A stretch of DNA of 64,000 nt, taken from NCBI GenBank assembly GCA_934154445.1, contig CAKPGC010000001.1, positions 124,001-188,000 on the forward strand, given 5' to 3'. The translations under genes were made by a program, and so were the position numbers. Source of the stretch: an uncultured Clostridia bacterium. GTDB lineage: Bacteria; Bacillota; Clostridia; TANB77; CAG-508. The stretch's first letter is position 1. Every line of letters starts with the position of its first letter. This document shows, piece by piece, positions 41,280 through 50,166 of this stretch. The notes under the pieces were generated by a model. The model was not told where the DNA came from. It did no database searches and worked only from the letters and a program-made list of their open reading frames with translations.

Positions 41280-44200
41280 TTATTTTAATTTCATTGACAA
41301 TAGTTTAGAAATACCACTTTCCTCCATTGTAACTCCATAAACAGTATCTGCTGCTTCCATTGTTCCCTTTCTATGTGTAATAACCAAAAATTGAGTATGT
41401 TCAGTAAATTTCTTCAAATATTCGGCATATTTAAATACATTTACATCATCCAAAGCTGCCTCAATCTCATCTAATACGCAGAATGGTGCTGGATTAATTT
41501 TCAAAATTGCAAACAACAATGCAATTGCCGTAAATGCTTTTTCTCCACCTGATAATAACATCATATTTTGCAATTTTTTTCCTGGTGGTTGAACATTTAT
41601 CTCTATTCCACACTCTAAAATATTATTTTCATCTTCAAGTATAAGTTCTGCTTTTCCTCCACCAAATAATTCTGCAAATACTTCTCCAAAATTCTTGTTT
41701 ATAACTCTAAATTTTTCTTTAAACTGTTCTTTCATAATTTGAGTCATTTCAGAAATTACATTTCTTAATTTACTTATTGTATTTTCTAAATCGAGTCTTT
41801 GTTCACTCATAAAGTCATATCTGTTTTTCAAATTTTTGTATTCTTCAATAGAATCTACATTAACACTTCCTAATTCTTTAATTTCTGTTCTTAAACTATT
41901 CACTCTTTTTTGTGTTAACTGTACATTTTCTGGTTTTTGATATTCTCCTACGTTATTTGGTGTGAGTTCATATTCTTCCCACATTTTATTGTAAATTTCA
42001 TTTATATCTTCTTCTATTTTAGTTTTCTTAACATCTAATTTTACAAGTTGACCTTTTAAGTCTTCTATAACTTTAAATTTATCTGTTATTTCATTTTCTT
42101 GTTTTGCAAGTTTTTCATTTTTTAAAGTTCTTTCTTGTTTTAATTCGTCTATTTTTGAACTACTATTTTGAACATTTGCCTTAACTTCTTCAATTTTTTG
42201 AAGTGTTTCTTGAATTGTTTTTTCTAAAGCCTCATTATCCAACTTTATTTGTTCAATTTGAGTTTTCTTATTTTCAATACTTTGTTCAGAATTTGTCAAT
42301 TCCTGATTTATTCTTTCTTGTATTTCTTGTATTGATGCTTCACTTTCATCAAATGAAGATACAGAAATTTTCAAATTTGTAATATCAAAATTTAAGTCAT
42401 CTATATATTTCTGGTCATCTTTATTAAGCTCAGCAAATTCTGTTATAATCTTAGATAACTCTTGATTTTTCTCCACAATATTATTTATTTCTACTTGTAT
42501 ATTTCCTTTTGTTGATATTGCTTCTTCTTTTTGTTTTTCAAGATTTGTTTGTTCTTCTTTTAATCTATTTAAACGTTTTTGAAGTTTCTCTATATTTTCA
42601 TCTATTGAAATTACCTTTTGTTTTTCTGTTGCATATTCAATATCTATTTCTTGTAATTGTTTTTCTAAATTAGATGATAATTCTAAAATTCCTTCTATTG
42701 ATTCTTCATAATTTTGCTTATCATTTTGCAATTTTTCAATTTTCTGTTTTAAATTATTTATTTCTTTTTCTAATTTTTCAATTTCTTTTCCTCTACCTAA
42801 AATATTAACTGTTTTCTTAGCAACAGAACCACCTGTTATAGCTCCAGATGGATTAATTAGATCCCCTTCTTTAGTTACTATTCTAAATGTATATCCATTT
42901 TGTTTTGCAAGTTTAATTGCTGTATTCATATTATCTACAATGACAGTTCTTCCAAGTAAATTTAAAACAATCTGTTCATATTTTTTACTGTACTTTATTA
43001 AGTCAGATGCAATTCCAATTACACCATTGTCTTGTCCTTTTATCTTATCTAACTTTCTTCCTTTAACAGATGAAATTGGTAAAAATGAGGCTCTTCCTAG
43101 ATTATTCTTTCTTAAATGTTCAACTAATTTTTTTGCATCTTCTTCTGTTTCTGTTACTACATTTTGAAGACTTGCACCCAAACACATTTCAATTGCAGTT
43201 TCTAATTCATCAGGGACTTCAATAATGTTTGCTAAAACTCCATGCATTCCTTTACCTAAATCTTTAACATTTTCACAATCTTGTAATAAGGATTTTACAC
43301 TCTTTATATATCCTTCTTTTTCTCTTTCTGTTTCGATTAAAAACTTTAATCTAGATTCTTTTACTCTCATATCACTTGATAAAATATTTATATTATTTTC
43401 ATAAGATTTAATTTTTTGATTTGCCTCTTCTTTTTGATTTGACACATCATCTAATGATTTTTGTACTTTATTTTTTTTATTCTCAATTTCATTAAATTGT
43501 TTAGCTATATCCTCTTTATTAAGATGTGTACTATCTAATTCTGATATTGTTGATTGCATTTCTTGTTTTATTTGTACTTGTCTTTTTTCATAATTTTGAT
43601 AGTTTGCATTTTGTGTATTTATTTCTGATTGAAGTTCATATTTTTTATCTGTATTTTGTTCAACAGTTTGTTTATACCCTTCAATCTCAAGTTCTTTTGA
43701 AGATAATTTTTGCGTTAATTTGTTAAGTTCTTCTTGTTTTTCATTTAATTCCTTTTCAAATTTTTCTCTATTCTGTTTTAAATTATCTTTTTTAGCCTCT
43801 TTTTGCTCAATTTCTTCGTTTAATTCTTTTATATGATTATTCTGTTCCTCAATTTCCTTTAAATATCTCTCACTATTTTCATTATTATTGGCAATTCTCG
43901 TTTTTGCTACATTTATATCTGAATTTAGTTGTTCAATTTGTTTTTGGCTTTCAAAACCAATATTAGACATATTTTCAATCTCTTCTGTAATTTGATCAAT
44001 ACTTGATTTTAGTTCTTCTTTTAATGCCTTTACTTTTTCTAATTTTTCTTCTTCTTCATTAGCTTGATTTTGCATTACTTCAATTGATTGTACTAATTCT
44101 TCTAGGTCTTTTTTATATTTTTCAATATTATAAACAAATAAGCCGATTTCAATATTTTTTAATTCTTCTCTTAAATTCAAATACTTCTTAGCTTTATCAG

Positions 44201-44825
44201 CTTGAATTTGCAATGGCTCTAGGTTTCCTTCAATTTCAGACAATATATCATTTATTCTTAAAAGATTTAATTTTGTATGCTCTAATTTTTTTTCAGACTC
44301 TTCTTTTCTAGTTCTATATTTTACGATACCAGCAGCTTCTTCAAAAATATGTCTTCTATCTTCAGATTTATTACTTAAAATCTCGTCAATTTTACCTTGT
44401 CCTATTATTGAATATCCATCCTTACCAATACCAGTATCCATAAACAATTCCAATACATCTTTTAATCTACATGGAACTTTATTTATAAAATAGCCTGTTT
44501 CACCACTTCTATAAATTTTTCTTGTAACAGTTACCTCAGTGTATTCAATTGGAAGTGAACCATCAGAATTATCAAACACCAAAGAAGCCTCCGCAAATCC
44601 AAGAGACTTTCTATTTTGAGTACCAGCAAATATAATATCTAATGACTTGGTTCCTCTTAGGGATTTCATGCTTTGCTCACCAAGTACCCATCTGATAGCA
44701 TCCGATATATTACTCTTTCCAGAACCATTTGGCCCTATAACTGTTGTTATTCCTGGTCTTAATTCTAAAATTGTTTTATCTGCAAAGGACTTAAATCCTT
44801 GTAATTCTAATCTTTTTAAATACAT
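41280..44825 (-). CDS. smc: Chromosome partition protein SMC
   Basis: About 1181 aa. The N-terminal ATPase half has MYLKRLELQGFKSFADKT and the Walker A GPNGSGKSNISDAI; two long coiled coils flank a hinge at about 510-660 (GVLANIIEVPDELETAIE); the C-terminal half has LLSGGEKAFTAIALLF and Walker B FCVLDEIEAALDD. SMC entraps DNA with ScpA/ScpB. I start at ATG 44825 (AGGTGAGAAG upstream); the longer frame to 44912 would be coded by a palindromic repeat. The usual neighbours rnc and ftsY are absent. Confidence 0.96.
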   Translation of the reverse strand: MYLKRLELQGFKSFADKTILELRPGITTVIGPNGSGKSNISDAIRWVLGEQSMKSLRGTKSLDIIFAGTQNRKSLGFAEASLVFDNSDGSLPIEYTEVTVTRKIYRSGETGYFINKVPCRLKDVLELFMDTGIGKDGYSIIGQGKIDEILSNKSEDRRHIFEEAAGIVKYRTRKEESEKKLEHTKLNLLRINDILSEIEGNLEPLQIQADKAKKYLNLREELKNIEIGLFVYNIEKYKKDLEELVQSIEVMQNQANEEEEKLEKVKALKEELKSSIDQITEEIENMSNIGFESQKQIEQLNSDINVAKTRIANNNENSERYLKEIEEQNNHIKELNEEIEQKEAKKDNLKQNREKFEKELNEKQEELNKLTQKLSSKELEIEGYKQTVEQNTDKKYELQSEINTQNANYQNYEKRQVQIKQEMQSTISELDSTHLNKEDIAKQFNEIENKKNKVQKSLDDVSNQKEEANQKIKSYENNINILSSDMRVKESRLKFLIETEREKEGYIKSVKSLLQDCENVKDLGKGMHGVLANIIEVPDELETAIEMCLGASLQNVVTETEEDAKKLVEHLRKNNLGRASFLPISSVKGRKLDKIKGQDNGVIGIASDLIKYSKKYEQIVLNLLGRTVIVDNMNTAIKLAKQNGYTFRIVTKEGDLINPSGAITGGSVAKKTVNILGRGKEIEKLEKEINNLKQKIEKLQNDKQNYEESIEGILELSSNLEKQLQEIDIEYATEKQKVISIDENIEKLQKRLNRLKEEQTNLEKQKEEAISTKGNIQVEINNIVEKNQELSKIITEFAELNKDDQKYIDDLNFDITNLKISVSSFDESEASIQEIQERINQELTNSEQSIENKKTQIEQIKLDNEALEKTIQETLQKIEEVKANVQNSSSKIDELKQERTLKNEKLAKQENEITDKFKVIEDLKGQLVKLDVKKTKIEEDINEIYNKMWEEYELTPNNVGEYQKPENVQLTQKRVNSLRTEIKELGSVNVDSIEEYKNLKNRYDFMSEQRLDLENTISKLRNVISEMTQIMKEQFKEKFRVINKNFGEVFAELFGGGKAELILEDENNILECGIEINVQPPGKKLQNMMLLSGGEKAFTAIALLFAILKINPAPFCVLDEIEAALDDVNVFKYAEYLKKFTEHTQFLVITHRKGTMEAADTVYGVTMEESGISKLLSMKLK

Positions 44826-44845
44826 TTTTCTTCTCACCTTTTTAA

Positions 44846-44881
44846 CTGTCATTAGGGATACCCCTTTTTGACAACCTTTTT
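44846..44881. repeat. Dispersed palindrome, copy 5
   Basis: CTGTCATTAGGGATACCCCTTTTTGACAA lies 20 bp upstream of the smc start. One arm has lost the A-run. Confidence 0.7.
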
Positions 44882-44910
44882 GCTTTTTACATTTTACTAT
44901 ATAAAAAGAC

Positions 44911-44942
44911 AAAAAGCAAGAAAAATTTTTCTTGCCTTTTTG
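44911..44942 (-). terminator. Hairpin terminator after surface-protein remnant
   Basis: GGCAAGAAAAA / TTTTTCTTGC followed by TTTTTG on the minus strand. Confidence 0.7.
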
Positions 44943-44949
44943 TACTATA

Positions 44950-45205
44950 TTATTGCCAACTTAATATTGGATAACCATCATTTACTGGTTTTTCTTTGTC
45001 AGATGTATAAGCACTTCCTAATTTATTTGCATATTTTTTTAAATTATCACTTGTTGCACTTGTTCCACCATAAGTATTTTTTCCTGTTGCTGTACTTAAG
45101 TAATAACAATTTGTGACTGAACGATTTCTATTGTAATCTATTCCTATTATTTGCCCAGCATTATTGCTACTATAACTATTAGATATATTTCCTCTATGTA
45201 TTTAG
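44950..45205 (-). pseudogene. C-terminal remnant of a GLUG-type surface protein
   Basis: A start-less frame, open from about 45205 to a TAA at 44950-44952, reads NISNSYSSNNAGQIIGIDYN, then CYYLSTATGKNTYGGTSATS, and ends DKEKPVNDGYPILSWQ. This is the usual C-terminus of clostridial GLUG-repeat/bacterial surface proteins. No start or ribosome site exists and the upstream frame is closed, so only the 3' end survives. It is followed by an intact terminator. Confidence 0.7.
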
Positions 45206-45319
45206 TAAAATATATAACATTTATTTTCTTAAAACATTATATCCCAAAAAAATTTTTTTGTAAATCATTTATTTATAAATTCATTAACATATTCGACTCA
45301 ATCTTGCAAAAAAAATCCC

Positions 45320-45348
45320 TTGACATCAATATTTATTTGTCATATACT
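45320..45348 (+). promoter_or_regulatory. Promoter of the POR operon
   Basis: TTGACA 45320-45325 and TATACT 45343-45348 with 17-bp spacer, about 60 bp upstream of the gamma-subunit gene. Confidence 0.85.
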
Positions 45349-45406
45349 AAACACATACAAATAAAGCACGTGTTAATAAACACTGCATAAAAAGGAGGCT
45401 ATATAC

Positions 45407-45988
45407 ATGGACAACAACTTAATTGAAATAAGATGGCATGGTAGAGGTGGTCAAGGTGCAAAAACAGCATCATTATTACTAGCCGATGCTGCATTCAACA
45501 CAGGTAAATATATTCAAGGATTCCCTGAATATGGTCCAGAAAGAATGGGTGCACCAATTACTGCATATAACAGAATTAGTGATAAACCAATTACTGTTCA
45601 TAGCAATATCTATGAACCTGACTACGTAGTTGTAGTAGATGATACATTATTAGAAACTGTACCAGTTACTGATGGTTTAAAGGAAACTGGAGCCATAGTA
45701 ATTAATACAACAAAATCACCTGAAACGATAAAAAAATCTTTAAAAGACTATAATGGTGCTGTTTACACGATAGATGCAAGAAGAATATCAATTGAGACAC
45801 TTGGAAAATATTTTCCTAATACACCAATGCTTGCAGCAATAGTAAAAGTAAGCAAAATTATGACAGATGAAGCTTTTCTAGAAGACATGAAAGGTTCCTT
45901 TAAACATAAATTTGCAAAGAAACCTGAAGTTATAGATGGTAATATGAAAGCATTAGAAATGGCTTTAAAAGAAATTAAAAAAATATAA
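45407..45988 (+). CDS. porC: 2-oxoacid:ferredoxin oxidoreductase gamma subunit
   Basis: Gamma subunit (193 aa) of a four-subunit pyruvate (or related 2-oxoacid) ferredoxin oxidoreductase, which oxidatively decarboxylates the acid to acyl-CoA and reduces ferredoxin. Motifs EIRWHGRGGQGAKTASLLLA and FPEYGPERMGAPITAYNRI are family hallmarks. AAAGGAGG precedes ATG. First gene in a gamma-delta-alpha-beta operon, the archaeal-type arrangement. Confidence 0.95.
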   Translation: MDNNLIEIRWHGRGGQGAKTASLLLADAAFNTGKYIQGFPEYGPERMGAPITAYNRISDKPITVHSNIYEPDYVVVVDDTLLETVPVTDGLKETGAIVINTTKSPETIKKSLKDYNGAVYTIDARRISIETLGKYFPNTPMLAAIVKVSKIMTDEAFLEDMKGSFKHKFAKKPEVIDGNMKALEMALKEIKKI

Positions 45989-45997
45989 TATAATTAC

Positions 45998-46032
45998 TTG
46001 TCAAAAAGGGTCATCCCCTCTGACAATTTTTA
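45998..46032. repeat. Dispersed palindrome, copy 6
   Basis: CTTGTCAAAAAGGG..ATCCCCTCTGACAA in the gap between porC and porD, just before the porD ribosome site. Confidence 0.75.
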
Positions 46033-46046
46033 GAAAGGAGAAAATC

Positions 46047-46352
46047 ATGTCAAATATAGATAAAACAACACCTATGGAAGATTTAACAATAGGTGGTAAT
46101 ATATATGAAGCAGGTAATGCAAGAGAATTTAAAACTGGCGACTGGAGAAGTGTCAGACCTGTATGGATAGAAGAAAAATGTAAGCAATGTGGATTATGCT
46201 ATCCTGTTTGTCCTGACAATTCTATTCCCGTATGCAAAGATTCTTTAAAAAGATTAGATTTTAATTATGATTATTGCAAAGGATGTGGTGTATGTGCTAA
46301 AGTATGTCCATTTGCCGCAATAGAAATGAAGGAAGAAGGTGTTGATGAATAA
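46047..46352 (+). CDS. porD: 2-oxoacid:ferredoxin oxidoreductase delta subunit (ferredoxin-like)
   Basis: A 101-aa electron-transfer subunit with two [4Fe-4S] motifs, CKQCGLCYPVCP and CKGCGVCAKVCP, preceded by the PORdelta-type segment GDWRSVRPVWIEEK. Carries electrons from the TPP centre to ferredoxin. AAAGGAG before ATG. Its stop overlaps the porA start (TAATG). Confidence 0.95.
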   Translation: MSNIDKTTPMEDLTIGGNIYEAGNAREFKTGDWRSVRPVWIEEKCKQCGLCYPVCPDNSIPVCKDSLKRLDFNYDYCKGCGVCAKVCPFAAIEMKEEGVDE

Positions 46353-47551
46353 TGAGTATAAGAGAAAGATTAAGTGGTAATGAAGCTGTTGCCACAGCTA
46401 TGAAACAAATCAATCCCGATGTTGTAGCTGCATTCCCTATCACACCATCAACAGAAATTCCTCAATATTTTTCAACATTTGTTGCAAATGGTTCAGTTGA
46501 TACTGAATTTGTTGCTGTTGAAAGTGAGCATAGTGCTATGAGTGCTACTATTGGTGCAGAAGCTGCTGGTTCAAGAGCTATGACTGCTACATCTGCAAAT
46601 GGTTTATCTTTAATGTGGGAAATGATTTACATTGCTTCAAGTTTAAGACTTCCAATAGTTATGAACTTGGTTAATAGGGCTGTATCTGGTCCACTTAATA
46701 TACACAATGATCATTCAGATGCAATGGGTGTTCGTGATAGCGGTTGGATAATGTTATTTTCAGAAAATAATCAAGAGGCTTATGATAATAACTTAATGGC
46801 TCACAAAATTGCTGAAAACAAAGATGTTCAACTTCCAATTATGATTTGTCAAGATGGATTTATAACATCACATTCAATTGAAAATATTGAATTAGAAAAT
46901 GACGAAGATGTTAAAAAGTTTGTTGGTGAATATCATCCAGAACATTATTTATTAAACAAAAAAGAACCAATGGCAATTGGTCCACTAGACTTACAAGCTT
47001 ACCTTTTCGAGCACAAAGCTCAACAAGGAGAAGCTATGAAAAATGCAAAACAAGTTATTTTAGACGTTTCAAAAGAATTTGAAAAATGGACTGGTAGACA
47101 TTATGGTTTGTTTGAAGAATATAAATTAGATGATGCAGAAATTGCTATTGTTTGTATGAACTCAACTGCTGGAACAACAAAAGCTGTTGTTGATAAATTA
47201 AGAGAGCAAGGTGTTAAAGCTGGTTTATTAAAAATAAGAGTTTACAGACCATTCCCTGGTGAAGAAGTTGCAAAAGCTTTATCACACTTAAAAGCCATTG
47301 CAGTATTAGATAAATCTGATTCTTTAAATGCAATTGGTGGAGCATTGTTTGAAGATGTTGTTTCTAGCATGTATGTTGCAAAACAAACTGTTCCAATAGT
47401 TAACTATGTTTATGGAATTGGTGGTAGAGACACAACAGAAAAAGAAATCAAATCAGTTTATACAGATTTAGCTGAAATTGCTAAAAACGGAAAAGTTGAA
47501 AATCCTTATAGATATTTAGGTTTACGTTCAAAAATGAAAGGAGGCAAATAA
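46352..47551 (+). CDS. porA: 2-oxoacid:ferredoxin oxidoreductase alpha subunit
   Basis: A 399-aa subunit with the pyrimidine-type TPP fold: SGNEAVATAMKQ, FPITPSTEIPQYF, EFVAVESEHSAMSATIGAEA and the C-terminal transketolase-like part VYRPFPGEEV. The FPITPST loop and HNDHSDAM stretch favour a pyruvate-class enzyme over the indolepyruvate type. Translationally coupled to porD and porB. Confidence 0.95.
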   Translation: MSIRERLSGNEAVATAMKQINPDVVAAFPITPSTEIPQYFSTFVANGSVDTEFVAVESEHSAMSATIGAEAAGSRAMTATSANGLSLMWEMIYIASSLRLPIVMNLVNRAVSGPLNIHNDHSDAMGVRDSGWIMLFSENNQEAYDNNLMAHKIAENKDVQLPIMICQDGFITSHSIENIELENDEDVKKFVGEYHPEHYLLNKKEPMAIGPLDLQAYLFEHKAQQGEAMKNAKQVILDVSKEFEKWTGRHYGLFEEYKLDDAEIAIVCMNSTAGTTKAVVDKLREQGVKAGLLKIRVYRPFPGEEVAKALSHLKAIAVLDKSDSLNAIGGALFEDVVSSMYVAKQTVPIVNYVYGIGGRDTTEKEIKSVYTDLAEIAKNGKVENPYRYLGLRSKMKGGK

Positions 47552-47553
47552 TC

Positions 47554-48504
47554 ATGGCATATAATGTTAAAGAAATAGTTGCAAATAAGCCTTCAAGATT
47601 TACAGAAGGTCATAGAATGTGTGCAGGATGTGGAGCACCTGTTGTTGCAAGACACATTTTAAGAGCACTAAAAGAAGACGACCATGCAGTAATATCAACT
47701 GCGACTGGATGTATGGAAGTATCAACATTTATTTATCCATATACAGCATGGACAGATTCTTTTATTCACACAGCATTTGAATGTACTGCCGCTACTTTAT
47801 CAGGAGCAGAAGCTGCATATAAATCACTTAAAAAGCAAGGAAAACTACCAGAAGATGAACATACAAAATTCATTGCATTTGGAGGAGATGGTGGAACTTA
47901 TGATATAGGATTACAATCATTATCAGGTGCAATGGAAAGAGGACATGACATGTTATATGTATGCTATGATAATGGTGCATACATGAACACAGGTATTCAA
48001 CGTTCATCTGCAACACCTAAATTTGCAGACACAACAACATCACCTGCTGGAAAAGTTATTCCTGGCAAAATGCAATCAAGAAAAGATTTAACAAAAATAA
48101 TGGTAGGACACCATTTACCTTATGTCGCACAATCAATTGCATTTAATAATATGAAAGATTTATATGAAAAAGCTGAAAAAGCAATTTATACAGAAGGTCC
48201 AACATTTTTAAATGTTATGGCACCTTGCCCAAGAGGTTGGGGTTATGCAACAGAAGATTTAATGAAAATTAATAAATTAGCTGTTGAAACGTGTTATTGG
48301 CCTTTATATGAAGTAGTTGATGGTATCTACCATATAACTTACAAACCAGCAAAAAAACTTCCAATAGAAGAATTCTTAAAGCCACAAAAAAGATTTAAAC
48401 ATTTATTTAAACCTGGTAATGAATGGATGATAGAAGACTTCCAAAAAGAAGTTGATAAAAGATGGCAAGAATTATTAGACTTAGAGGAATTAACAAACAA
48501 ATAA
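47554..48504 (+). CDS. porB: 2-oxoacid:ferredoxin oxidoreductase beta subunit
   Basis: A 316-aa TPP-binding subunit. MCAGCGAPVVARH and the later Cys (ATGCMEV, plus CPRGWGY) provide the [4Fe-4S] ligands; GGDGGTYDIGLQSLSGAMER and NGAYMNTGIQRS form the TPP/Mg site. AAAGGAGG lies before the start, two bases after porA. A strong terminator ends the operon. Confidence 0.96.
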   Translation: MAYNVKEIVANKPSRFTEGHRMCAGCGAPVVARHILRALKEDDHAVISTATGCMEVSTFIYPYTAWTDSFIHTAFECTAATLSGAEAAYKSLKKQGKLPEDEHTKFIAFGGDGGTYDIGLQSLSGAMERGHDMLYVCYDNGAYMNTGIQRSSATPKFADTTTSPAGKVIPGKMQSRKDLTKIMVGHHLPYVAQSIAFNNMKDLYEKAEKAIYTEGPTFLNVMAPCPRGWGYATEDLMKINKLAVETCYWPLYEVVDGIYHITYKPAKKLPIEEFLKPQKRFKHLFKPGNEWMIEDFQKEVDKRWQELLDLEELTNK

Positions 48505-48508
48505 TAGT

Positions 48509-48540
48509 AAAAAGGAGGGAAAATTTCCCTCCTTTTATTT
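48509..48540. terminator. POR operon terminator, bidirectional
   Basis: AAAAGGAGGGAAA / TTTCCCTCCTTTT stem between convergent porB and the 135-aa gene. Confidence 0.85.
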
Positions 48541-48947
48541 TAAATCCAAATCTTATTTTCTTCCAAGAAGTAAAGCAAATTACTTTCTTCCTGTTCAGTT
48601 AATTCACTATCTCCGAACATAGATAACATCTTATCTATGACGTTGATATAAAAGTTTTTATCCTTATGATAAAAACAATTCATTAACTCTGAAGAAACAT
48701 TCGGATTGCTCTTTATTCTATTAATAAAGAGCTCCCACTCTTCCTCACCTAAAGATATGTCCTTGAAATTTTCAACTAAAAAATTAGTTGGTTCTTTGGT
48801 TCGGGTGTTTTCAAGATAAGCCCGAAAGATATCATTAGGTGTAATACCTAATTCTAAAATTTTCTGACTTATTAAGTCAGGAAATTTTCCATCTCCTTCT
48901 ACATATCCCAAGATGACTCTTGCGATTTCATTTTTTTCTGCTGCCAT
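48540..48947 (-). CDS. Hypothetical protein (135 aa), likely acquired
   Basis: A soluble, acidic, helical protein beginning MAAEKNEIARVILGYVEGDG. No cysteine-based motif or membrane helix. I start at ATG 48947 with GGAGG six bases upstream. A counted line within it has 37% G+C compared with about 25% nearby, suggesting transfer. Its promoter resembles that of the SSB-like mobile gene at 62375. No family recognised. Confidence 0.7.
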   Translation of the reverse strand: MAAEKNEIARVILGYVEGDGKFPDLISQKILELGITPNDIFRAYLENTRTKEPTNFLVENFKDISLGEEEWELFINRIKSNPNVSSELMNCFYHKDKNFYINVIDKMLSMFGDSELTEQEESNLLYFLEENKIWI

Positions 48948-49012
48948 TTGTCCTCCTGTTCTATACTGCAAAAATAAAAGCAGTATAATATAAAAAAATT
49001 TAATTCATTTAT

Positions 49013-49041
49013 ATTATACCACATTTTAACATTATTGTAAA
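49013..49041 (-). promoter_or_regulatory. Promoter of the 135-aa gene
   Basis: On the minus strand TTTACA (49036-49041) and TATAAT (49013-49018), 17-bp spacer. Confidence 0.8.
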
Positions 49042-49212
49042 CTATTCCTCAATTGGAGCTTCAACTGGACATACCCCAGCACAAGTACCACATGAAATAC
49101 AAGCAGATTGATCTATAACAAATCTTTCATCACCTTGTGAAATACATCCAACCGGGCATTCTGCTGCGCATGCACCACAAGATATACATTTATCTGTAAT
49201 TTTATATGCCAT
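49042..49212 (-). CDS. 2[4Fe-4S] ferredoxin
   Basis: A 56-aa clostridial-type ferredoxin starting MAYKITDKCISCGACAAECP, with a second CISCGTCAGVCP motif and acidic C-terminus. All eight Cys are in place. It is likely an electron acceptor for the POR encoded nearby. ATG 49212 is chosen; a second in-frame ATG is directly before it, and AGGAGGTG lies upstream within the end of ricT, overlapping it by 11 bp. Confidence 0.93.
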   Translation of the reverse strand: MAYKITDKCISCGACAAECPVGCISQGDERFVIDQSACISCGTCAGVCPVEAPIEE

Positions 49213-50131
49213 CATTATCACCTCCTAAACTTGCTTTATCTTCTTGCTCTAGTTTTTCAAGTTCTTCTAATTCTTTTTTATTTTTTAATTCTTCTTCATC
49301 AATTTGTTCTCTTGCAATATCTTTTATAATTTTAACGTCTTTAACATCATATTTTTTATATGTATAAACTCCGTCTTCATTTTTAAATTTTACCCTTAAT
49401 TTTTCTTTTAAGACTTCTATACTATCAACTTCGCCTTCTCCATCTTCTGTTTTAACAATTGCACCTATATTTGGAAGTTTCTTTATTTTTTCTTCATACA
49501 CTTCATTTTCGTACTTTAAACAGCACATAAGTCTTCCACAATTTCCTGATATTTTAGATGGATTTAATGATATATTTTGTTCTTTTGCCATTTTTATTGA
49601 TACAGTTTCAAAATCACTTAAAAATGTACAACAACACAATTCTCTACCACATACACCATTTCCACCAATTCTTTTAACCTCGTCTCTGACTCCTATTTGT
49701 CTCATTTCTATTCTAGTTTTATATATAGCAGCCAAATCTCTTACTAATTCTCTAAAGTCCACTCTCCCATCAGCTGTAAAATAAAATATAACTTTACTGT
49801 TATCAAATTTACACTCGACTTCTGTAAGTTCCATGCTTAATCCATGCTCTTTTATTTTTTCAGTACAAACTTTAAATGCTTCTTTTTCTATTTTTTTACA
49901 TTCTTCATGTCTTTTAGTATCTTTATAAGTTGCTATTCTTAACACTTTTTTTAATGGTGCTACAACTTTTTCATCTTCAACATATCTGTTAGAAATCAAT
50001 ACTTCTGCATATTCTTCCCCTTGTGAAGTTTCAACTACTACTTTATCTCCCTTTTTTACTTTTAATCCTTTTGGATTAAAAAAATATATTTTTCCTAGTT
50101 TTTTAAATCTTATTCCTATTATATTTTTCAA
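49202..50131 (-). CDS. ricT: RicT/YaaT (PSP1-domain) protein
   Basis: A 309-aa PSP1 protein. In B. subtilis RicT works with RicA and RicF as an FeS complex that directs RNase Y and promotes Spo0A phosphorylation. Cys clusters CGRELCCCTFLSDF and CGRLMCCLKYENEVYEE are intact. The Lys/Glu-rich C-terminal tail is typical. It follows holB, the standard holB-ricT order in Firmicutes. Confidence 0.92.
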   Translation of the reverse strand: MKNIIGIRFKKLGKIYFFNPKGLKVKKGDKVVVETSQGEEYAEVLISNRYVEDEKVVAPLKKVLRIATYKDTKRHEECKKIEKEAFKVCTEKIKEHGLSMELTEVECKFDNSKVIFYFTADGRVDFRELVRDLAAIYKTRIEMRQIGVRDEVKRIGGNGVCGRELCCCTFLSDFETVSIKMAKEQNISLNPSKISGNCGRLMCCLKYENEVYEEKIKKLPNIGAIVKTEDGEGEVDSIEVLKEKLRVKFKNEDGVYTYKKYDVKDVKIIKDIAREQIDEEELKNKKELEELEKLEQEDKASLGGDNDGI

Positions 50132-50166
50132 TTCTATATCTCACCTCTATTTTGTTAATTTAAATT

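Noticed and set aside
44826..44912. 29-residue N-terminal extension of SMC
   Set aside because: It is coded by a dispersed palindrome; the family start MYLKRLELQGFKSF has a proper ribosome site.
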